NCBI GenBank assembly: GCA_964388445.1 | Contig: CAYMAI010000009.1 | Location: 1 to 64,000 of the forward strand | Origin: CAYMAI01 sp964388445 | GTDB taxonomy: Bacteria > 4484-113 > JAGGVC01 | Direction: 5' to 3' | DNA: 64,000 nucleotides | In this document: in pieces, positions 58,619 to 64,000 of the stretch | Layout: every line of letters starts with the position of its first letter | Position numbering within the stretch: position 1 is the stretch's first letter | The notes under the pieces: model-generated | The model's input: the letters and a program-made list of their open reading frames with translations, nothing else | Told to the model about the DNA's origin: nothing | Databases searched by the model: none | Translations under genes and position numbers: made by a program

Positions 58619-59707
58619 ATGACCAACGAAGATTCCACAACCGGCGCGCTTAGCGAAGGCATGCGCGAAGTAATCTCGCGGCTCACTCCGCGTCAGCGCC
58701 AGATACTCATCGCCCTCGTGAAGACATACGTGCGAACCGCCGCGCCGGTCGCCAGCGGCGCGCTGGCCGAAATAATCGACGCATCCAGTGCAACCATCCG
58801 CTCCGAGTTCGCGTTTCTCGAAGAACTGGGTTTTCTATCCAAAGACCATCAGGCGTCGGGCCGCATGCCGACCGACCTGGCATACCGTTTTTTCGTGGAT
58901 GAAATCCGTGACCGAATCGAGCCGGTCGAAGGCGAGCAGGCGCGCGTCGAGCGTGCGCTGGCGGGGCTTAGGCGCGAATTTTCGCTCTTGATGGACGGCG
59001 CGCTCCGTCACCTCGCATCCGAAAGCGGACAGGCGGCGTGGGTTTCCGTTCCCGTTTTGCCGGACCTTATCATCCGCTCGATAGATTTCATTCCGACCGC
59101 CGAGCGCAGTTTTCTGATACTCATCGTGACGACGAAAGGCTATACGCGCCATCGCATGGCGACGCTTGGCGACAAAGTGGACGAAACAATACTGCGATAT
59201 TTGAAGGAGCAGCTCAACAACTACCTTTCGGGACGTCCGATTACCGAAGTGGATTTTCGTATCATCGGCAGGATTTTCGAGGACGTCGGGCGCGTGCCGC
59301 GCACGGTGCTTGAGCATATTTCGGCGTTTCTCGACGAACTTACGTTGGGCCATGAGCGCATTTACATAAGCGATTCGCGGCCGCTTCTCGCTCAGCCGGA
59401 GTTTCGCAACGTTGCGCTTATGAACGCGGTGTTGGACATCCTTAACGACCATTCGTCGTTCAGCACCTACGTGCGTGACGTAATGGGCGACGAAGATATG
59501 AGCATCGTTATCGGCAAAGAAAACGCGGACGCGAAGCTAAAGGCGATGAGCCTCGTATTCGCCAGATACAGGTTGTCGGGCGAGCTTAGCGGCACCGTAG
59601 GCATTATCGGGCCGACCCGCCAAACTTACGACTTGAACATTCCGCTCGTCGCGGTCGTGGCGGATTGCCTCGCCGAGCTATTAAGAGAAACGCCGTTTTC
59701 GCTTTGA
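58619..59707 (+). CDS. hrcA: Heat-inducible transcription repressor HrcA
   Basis: HrcA represses chaperone genes by binding CIRCE operators and is helped by GroEL. The N-terminal winged helix (QRQILIALVKTYVRTAAPVA, then SSATIRSEFAFLEELGFLS and SGRMPTDLAYRFFVDEI) and the C-terminal GTVGIIGPTRQTYDLNIPLV are typical. 362 residues is normal. The usual grpE-dnaK-dnaJ genes do not follow, and I found no CIRCE inverted repeat in the window, so its targets must be elsewhere. It starts 11 bp after the cyclophilin gene, without a strong Shine-Dalgarno (GGCGG), so may be cotranscribed with it. Confidence 0.93.
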   Translation: MTNEDSTTGALSEGMREVISRLTPRQRQILIALVKTYVRTAAPVASGALAEIIDASSATIRSEFAFLEELGFLSKDHQASGRMPTDLAYRFFVDEIRDRIEPVEGEQARVERALAGLRREFSLLMDGALRHLASESGQAAWVSVPVLPDLIIRSIDFIPTAERSFLILIVTTKGYTRHRMATLGDKVDETILRYLKEQLNNYLSGRPITEVDFRIIGRIFEDVGRVPRTVLEHISAFLDELTLGHERIYISDSRPLLAQPEFRNVALMNAVLDILNDHSSFSTYVRDVMGDEDMSIVIGKENADAKLKAMSLVFARYRLSGELSGTVGIIGPTRQTYDLNIPLVAVVADCLAELLRETPFSL

Positions 59708-59836
59708 TTTCCGCCGGCTGGAAGACACATTCGTACTGCCGGGTTTTTTTTCAATCCGGCGCGCCGAAGCTCGATTTGGCTAATGCAGCCTCGATTGGGT
59801 ATGATTTTGCGGCCGCCTTGACAGGCGATACGGCTT

Positions 59837-61198
59837 ATGGAAAAGGTATATCTGAAAAACTTCGGGTGCAAGGTCAACGCCGCCGAGCTTTTCGAAGCGG
59901 CTGAGACTCTGGACTCGCGCGAATTCGACACGGCGGAAGTGCAATCCCACGTCGAAATTCCCGCCGGCGCCGCGGGAACGCTCATCGTAAACAGCTGTAC
60001 GGTCACGGCGACCGCGGACGCGAAGCTAAGGGCGTTCGTCAGGCGCGTACAAAAGCGCTCCCCCGGTGTAAAAATAATCGTCGGCGGTTGTTCGGTCAGG
60101 CTTCCGCAATTCGACATTACGGCGCTCGGCGGCGCGTCCGTCGTGCCGCGCGTTAAAACCGCGGTCGAAAATCTGGTCGAAGGCGCGCTTCAAAACGGCG
60201 GGGACAGAGCTCAAGCGATTGGCTTGAATTTTGCGGGTGCATTTTCAGGCCCGAAACAAGACAGGACGCGTGCGTTCATAAGAATGCAGGACGGCTGCGC
60301 AAGCAAGTGCTCGTTTTGCATCATCCCGACGGTCAGGCCGGCAGAGTCGCTCGATAGGACCGAAATACTCGCCCGACTCGACCGTGTGCTCGAAGAAGGC
60401 TCGAAGGAAGTCGTTCTCACCGGAACGAACATAGGCAAATTCGAGGACGGACACGGCGGCGGTTTCGTCGAACTTGCGCGGGAGTTTTTAAGCCGCGCCG
60501 AAACTGCCGGGGCCAGAATCAGGATCAGCTCTATCGAGCCGGAAGACATGAAAGAGCCGGTTTTCGAGCTTTTCGAGCATCCGGCGCTGTGCGGTCACCT
60601 GCACCTTCCCCTTCAAAGCGGCAGCGCGAAAGTTCTTGCGGCGATGCGCAGGCGATATAACATCTCGCGGTATCGCAATATCGTCGAGGAATTCCGCTCG
60701 AGGTTTCCGCGAGCGTCCATTACGACGGACATTATCGCCGGATTTCCCGGCGAAACGGATGAGGATTTCGCCGAAACTTTGGGCGTAATGGAAGAAGCCG
60801 GCTTCGAGCGCGTGCATGTTTTCAGGTTTTCGCCAAGGCCAGGCACGCCCGCCGCAGAGATTAAAGGCGCGCCGGAGCGCATCGTCCGTGCGAGAATGGA
60901 AAAAGCGATAGCCCATAGTGATAAAATAATATTCGACCGGATGAAGCGCCATGTTGGCGCTTTTGCGCAAATTCTGGTCGAGGAAACGGTCGGGAATATG
61001 GGTGTCGGCTATACCGGCGAGTATTTTCGTGCCTGCGTCGAGGACCTTCCTGCTGCGAAGGGCGCCCTCGTACGCGTCAAACTTGGCGAGCCGGACGCCG
61101 CCGGGCTGTTTTCCGCAAGGGTTGCGGACACGGATACCGGCGAAGGATTGGGCGTTGCCGGAGGCCGCGAGCGCAAACTTTCATTGAGGGTGAGCTGA
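59837..61198 (+). CDS. mtaB: tRNA t6A37 methylthiotransferase MtaB
   Basis: MtaB is a radical-SAM enzyme that adds a methylthio group to t6A at position 37 of ANN-decoding tRNAs. The N-terminal MTTase domain (VYLKNFGCKVNAAE, VNSCTVTATADAKLRAFVRR and VGGC) gives three Cys for the auxiliary cluster. The radical-SAM CxxxCxxC is in MQDGCASKCSFCIIPTVRP, and the TRAM-like C-terminus follows. MtaB rather than MiaB or RimO is chosen on the KVNAAE and CTVT pattern. A promoter candidate TTGGCT/TATGAT lies about 35 bp upstream. It has no Shine-Dalgarno of note. It ends right at phoH, with which it forms an operon. Confidence 0.93.
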   Translation: MEKVYLKNFGCKVNAAELFEAAETLDSREFDTAEVQSHVEIPAGAAGTLIVNSCTVTATADAKLRAFVRRVQKRSPGVKIIVGGCSVRLPQFDITALGGASVVPRVKTAVENLVEGALQNGGDRAQAIGLNFAGAFSGPKQDRTRAFIRMQDGCASKCSFCIIPTVRPAESLDRTEILARLDRVLEEGSKEVVLTGTNIGKFEDGHGGGFVELAREFLSRAETAGARIRISSIEPEDMKEPVFELFEHPALCGHLHLPLQSGSAKVLAAMRRRYNISRYRNIVEEFRSRFPRASITTDIIAGFPGETDEDFAETLGVMEEAGFERVHVFRFSPRPGTPAAEIKGAPERIVRARMEKAIAHSDKIIFDRMKRHVGAFAQILVEETVGNMGVGYTGEYFRACVEDLPAAKGALVRVKLGEPDAAGLFSARVADTDTGEGLGVAGGRERKLSLRVS

Positions 61199-61199
61199 A

Positions 61200-62186
61200 A
61201 TAGAAAACAACACGGTCATAAAAGTTGACAGCTACGACGAACTCCACGAGCTTTTCGGCGATTACGACTCTAATTTAAGACACATCAAGAAACAACTGAA
61301 AGTGCGCGTCTATACGCGCGGACTCGAAGTGGTGGTCAGCGGCGAAAAAACGCGCGTGGATGCCGCGCGCGAAATCTTGGAGCGAATGCTCGGCGATATA
61401 CGTGCACGCGGATTCATCGAAGACGATTCGGTGGACGTTTATTTGAGCGATACCGAACTCGAACTCGCCGCGGGCAACGTACCGCAAGTGCCCAATTTCG
61501 CGCCGAAAAGCGACGGTCAGCGCCGCTATCTCGAAACGATGGAAGGCCACGAGCTTACGCTTTGCTACGGCCCGGCGGGAACGGGGAAAACCTACTTGGC
61601 CGTCGCGATGGCGATTAGCTTTTTCAAGCGCAATTTGGTCAGGCGAATAGTCCTTTGCCGTCCGGCGGTCGAAGCCGGGGAATCTCTCGGATTTTTGCCA
61701 GGCACTATGCAGGAAAAAGTGAATCCCTATCTCATTCCGCTTTTCGACGCGCTCAACGACCTTTTGAAGTTCGACCGCGTCCGCAAACTGATGGACCAAA
61801 ACGTAATCGAAGTCGCCCCGCTCGCGTTCATGCGCGGCCGAAGCCTGAACAACAGCTTTATCATTCTCGACGAGGCGCAGAACACTACCTATTCCCAAAT
61901 GAAAATGTTCCTAACGCGCATGGGCAGAAATTCCAGAGTCGTCGTCACCGGCGACATTACGCAAGTTGACCTCGACGAAGGAAAGCAGAGCGGTTTTTCG
62001 ATCGCTCTCGACCTTGTGCGTCCGCTCGCCGGCGAAGGAATAGCCATCTGCGAATTGACCGAGCGCGACGTCGTGCGCCATCCGATAGTTCAGCAGATAA
62101 TCAACGCGTATGAAAGATACGACTCCGAGCGCGCCCATCTAAAACGCAATCGAGAATCGAACGGCGGCGAATTCGGCGGAAGGTAA
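61200..62186 (+). CDS. phoH: PhoH-like ATPase, probable ATA start
   Basis: PhoH-family P-loop ATPases are linked to RNA metabolism, often beside ybeY and pgpH. The ATPase has ELTLCYGPAGTGKTYLAVAM (Walker A) and NSFIILDEAQNTTYSQMKMF (Walker B), plus VVTGDITQVDLDEGKQSG. Before this lies a KH-like N-terminal region: ELHELFGDYDSNLRHIKKQL, then VRVYTRGLEVVVSGE. The only ATG, GTG or TTG codon in the frame is a GTG at 61302, inside that conserved region. The frame opens after TGA at 61191, so translation must start between them; the best candidate is ATA at 61200, one base after the mtaB stop, giving 328 residues. CTG at 61296 is less likely. Confidence 0.9.
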   Translation: MENNTVIKVDSYDELHELFGDYDSNLRHIKKQLKVRVYTRGLEVVVSGEKTRVDAAREILERMLGDIRARGFIEDDSVDVYLSDTELELAAGNVPQVPNFAPKSDGQRRYLETMEGHELTLCYGPAGTGKTYLAVAMAISFFKRNLVRRIVLCRPAVEAGESLGFLPGTMQEKVNPYLIPLFDALNDLLKFDRVRKLMDQNVIEVAPLAFMRGRSLNNSFIILDEAQNTTYSQMKMFLTRMGRNSRVVVTGDITQVDLDEGKQSGFSIALDLVRPLAGEGIAICELTERDVVRHPIVQQIINAYERYDSERAHLKRNRESNGGEFGGR

Positions 62187-62200
62187 CCGGAGAAACCGAT

Positions 62201-64000
62201 ATGACGAGCGGCGGCGAATCGGGCAAAAAGAAAACCACTGCGGCGCACAGAACCGCCGTAATCGCGGTCAGCACCGCGCTTGTCGTTGCGCTTTTTTACG
62301 CTCACCTTTTTCTTTTCCCGATTAAGCTTCAAATCGGTCAGATAGTTCCGTTTACGATTGCCAGCCCCGGCGACGGCGAATGGGTTGACAGTCAAGAGTT
62401 TGCAAAAATCAAAACCGAGGAATCCCAGGGCTTCGTACTCGACCAAAACGCCGCGGGCGAAGCCGTCCGGGCGCTGGCGACGTTCTTTTCCGAGATAAAG
62501 CGCACCGCGGAAATGCCGCCCGAATCGCGGCAATCCGCCCAGCTGGGCATCGGACTCAAATATCCGCCGGACGACCTTATGATTCAAAAACTCCTGACGA
62601 CGGACTCCGGCCGGCTTGAGGAAATAGAAAGGGAAGCGACGCGGCTTCTGTCGGAATTCATGAACGAGCCTCTCGACGACGAGCGCGTGGCGACCTTGAA
62701 AAAGAACTCCGAAAACGTCTATCTTTCGATTCAAGAGCAAATCGCCGTCAGTTTTCTAAATCCGAACTTAATTTTCTACGAAGCGCGCAATCCGGAAGAG
62801 CTTTTCAAGGACTTTTTCACGTTCAGAATCAAGAAAGGCGACATAATCATTTCCGAGGGTCAACAGGTTACACAGCAGGTTCTCGACAAACTCGAAGCCG
62901 TGAAAGACGCGCGGAAACGCCAGGATTTGCTGACGTTCACCGGCCTTTCGCTGATGTACCTGATTATGATGATTCTTTGGGGCTACTACTTGAGGCGTTT
63001 CAAAAACTTCATTTGGAAAAGCCCCCGCTCCCTCGCCATCGTGTACGGAATTCTTATTTTCAGCCTTGCGGTTTGCCTTGTCATTATCAGAATTCCGTTT
63101 CCATATTTCTATTTTTCGGTGAATCTTCCGCTAATCATCGGCTGCATTCTTACATGCGTCGTGTTCGACCCGATATTCGCGCTTTACCTTTACGGCTCGC
63201 TTAGCCTGCTTTCGAGCTGGATGTTCGGGTTCAATACCGACCTTCTAATTTACAGCGTCGTCGGCGTCGTCACGCCTCCGGTGTTTCTTACGAGAATGAG
63301 CGACAGATACCGGATAATCAGGCTCGGAATTATTCTCGGAATCATCAACGTTTATCTTGTCGGCATTGTTATTCTGGTCGGCGTTCAATCGTACTCGGTT
63401 TCGCCCTTCGTTATCGCGTTCGTCGCGGGCATAGCCGCGGCGATTTTCGCTCTCGGCAGCCAGCTTTTTCTCGACCAGCTTGCCGTTCCGCTTACTCGCA
63501 CGAGATTGGACGAGCTTTCCGATACGAACTCGCCGATTTTGCAGCAGCTTATGCTCAAGGCGCCCGGCACGTACAACCACTCGCTTGTAATGGCGCAAAT
63601 GGCGGAAGAAGCCGCACGCGCCATCGGCGCGGACGCCCAGCTCGCACGCGTCGGCGCTCTTTATCACGACATCGGCAAAATCGCCCAGCCGAAGTTTTTC
63701 GGCGAGAATCTGGCGGATAAAACCAAAAATCCGCACAACAAACTGGAGCCGAAATCAAGCTATAACATCATTCTTCAGCACATCGAAAAAGGCGTGGAAC
63801 TCGCGAAGAAAAACCGCCTTCCGCAGGAAATCGTCCAATTCATAATCACGCATCACGGCACGAGCGTTATGAAATATTTCTATCATCAAGCGTCCGGCAC
63901 CGAAAACGGAGTGCCGGTGACGCCGGACGAATTTTCATATCCCGGGCCGCTTCCTTCCGACCGGGAAACGACAATCGTGAACATCGCCGACAGCTGCGAG
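62201..64000 (+). CDS. pgpH: PgpH-type 7TM HD-domain phosphohydrolase (C-terminus beyond the window)
   Basis: PgpH-type enzymes hydrolyse c-di-AMP. The 600 residues seen include an N-terminal transmembrane helix (about 18-40), an extracytoplasmic domain (about 40-255, with LTFTGLS at its end), a set of about six to seven transmembrane helices (about 250-430), and the HD domain: APGTYNHSLVMAQMAEEAAR, then ALYHDIGKIAQP with the HD pair near residue 488, NPHNKLEPKSSYNIILQHI, and FIITHHGTSVMKYFYHQ. The frame is open to the window end and the stop is missing. GGAG lies 8 nt before the ATG. It follows phoH by 14 bp, a usual order. Confidence 0.93.
   Translation, partial: MTSGGESGKKKTTAAHRTAVIAVSTALVVALFYAHLFLFPIKLQIGQIVPFTIASPGDGEWVDSQEFAKIKTEESQGFVLDQNAAGEAVRALATFFSEIKRTAEMPPESRQSAQLGIGLKYPPDDLMIQKLLTTDSGRLEEIEREATRLLSEFMNEPLDDERVATLKKNSENVYLSIQEQIAVSFLNPNLIFYEARNPEELFKDFFTFRIKKGDIIISEGQQVTQQVLDKLEAVKDARKRQDLLTFTGLSLMYLIMMILWGYYLRRFKNFIWKSPRSLAIVYGILIFSLAVCLVIIRIPFPYFYFSVNLPLIIGCILTCVVFDPIFALYLYGSLSLLSSWMFGFNTDLLIYSVVGVVTPPVFLTRMSDRYRIIRLGIILGIINVYLVGIVILVGVQSYSVSPFVIAFVAGIAAAIFALGSQLFLDQLAVPLTRTRLDELSDTNSPILQQLMLKAPGTYNHSLVMAQMAEEAARAIGADAQLARVGALYHDIGKIAQPKFFGENLADKTKNPHNKLEPKSSYNIILQHIEKGVELAKKNRLPQEIVQFIITHHGTSVMKYFYHQASGTENGVPVTPDEFSYPGPLPSDRETTIVNIADSCE

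Noticed and set aside
58560..58625. A CIRCE operator near hrcA
   Set aside because: I looked for TTAGCACTC-type inverted repeats around hrcA and found none.

Overview
The window is bacterial chromosome: densely packed, moderately GC-rich, with about 50 protein genes on both strands and no rRNA, tRNA, phage or CRISPR that I could see. Much of it is core housekeeping: ribosomal proteins S2, L20 and L35; IF3, EF-Ts, RRF, PheS, AsnS, TruB, MtaB, HPF; cell wall and shape genes GlmU, UppS, MreC, MreD and PBP2; CdsA; PhoH; PgpH; HrcA. I could not place it in a known genus. MqnA (futalosine-type menaquinone route), a split two-gene glycine dehydrogenase, an extra family-B DNA polymerase, several lipoproteins and a subtilase ending in a dockerin-like module suggest an environmental lineage from a poorly sampled phylum. 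That placement is inference.

Layout. 0-7.3 kb: a truncated unknown gene, a SurE-PAS fusion, biotin carboxylase and biotin carrier genes, mqnA, then rapZ, a membrane protein and a hicBA pair on the minus strand. 7.4-15.6 kb: family-B polymerase, tldD-tldE, a class III cyclase with TPRs, and truB divergent from it. 15.6-25.2 kb: ppdK, two SurA-N-like lipoproteins, a PaaK-like adenylating enzyme, a VOC protein, a NAGPA-type glycosidase, and hpf. 25.2-28.6 kb: asnS, then a roughly 900-bp island of hairpin repeats, a PH/SHOCT gene and a tiny rubredoxin-like gene. 28.7-40.7 kb: S9 peptidase, the infC-rpmI-rplT-pheS cluster, a MoeA-like gene, the subtilase-dockerin lipoprotein, gcvPA-gcvPB. 40.8-46.4 kb: one long minus-strand run rpsB-tsf-pyrH-frr-uppS-cdsA. 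46.5-54.1 kb: homocysteine methyltransferase-like gene, a Lys-rich small protein, the methylmalonyl-CoA mutase large subunit, mreC-mreD-mrdA. 54.1-64 kb: RDD protein, glmU-prs, cyclophilin lipoprotein, hrcA, mtaB-phoH-pgpH (cut by the window end).

The most striking signal is not a gene. At about a dozen loci a sigma70-like -10 hexamer (TATAAT, TACAAT, TAAAAT and similar) ends only 6-10 nt before the start codon, which predicts leaderless or nearly leaderless mRNAs. Most of these genes start with GTG and lack a Shine-Dalgarno, whereas every TTG-started gene has a good one. Two genes, infC and phoH, have no ATG, GTG or TTG where conserved homology says translation must begin; the best candidate in both is ATA. 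Other notable points are the SurE-PAS fusion, a repeat island flanked by inverted copies of a hairpin element, and many multi-subunit enzymes whose partner genes are absent from the neighbourhood.
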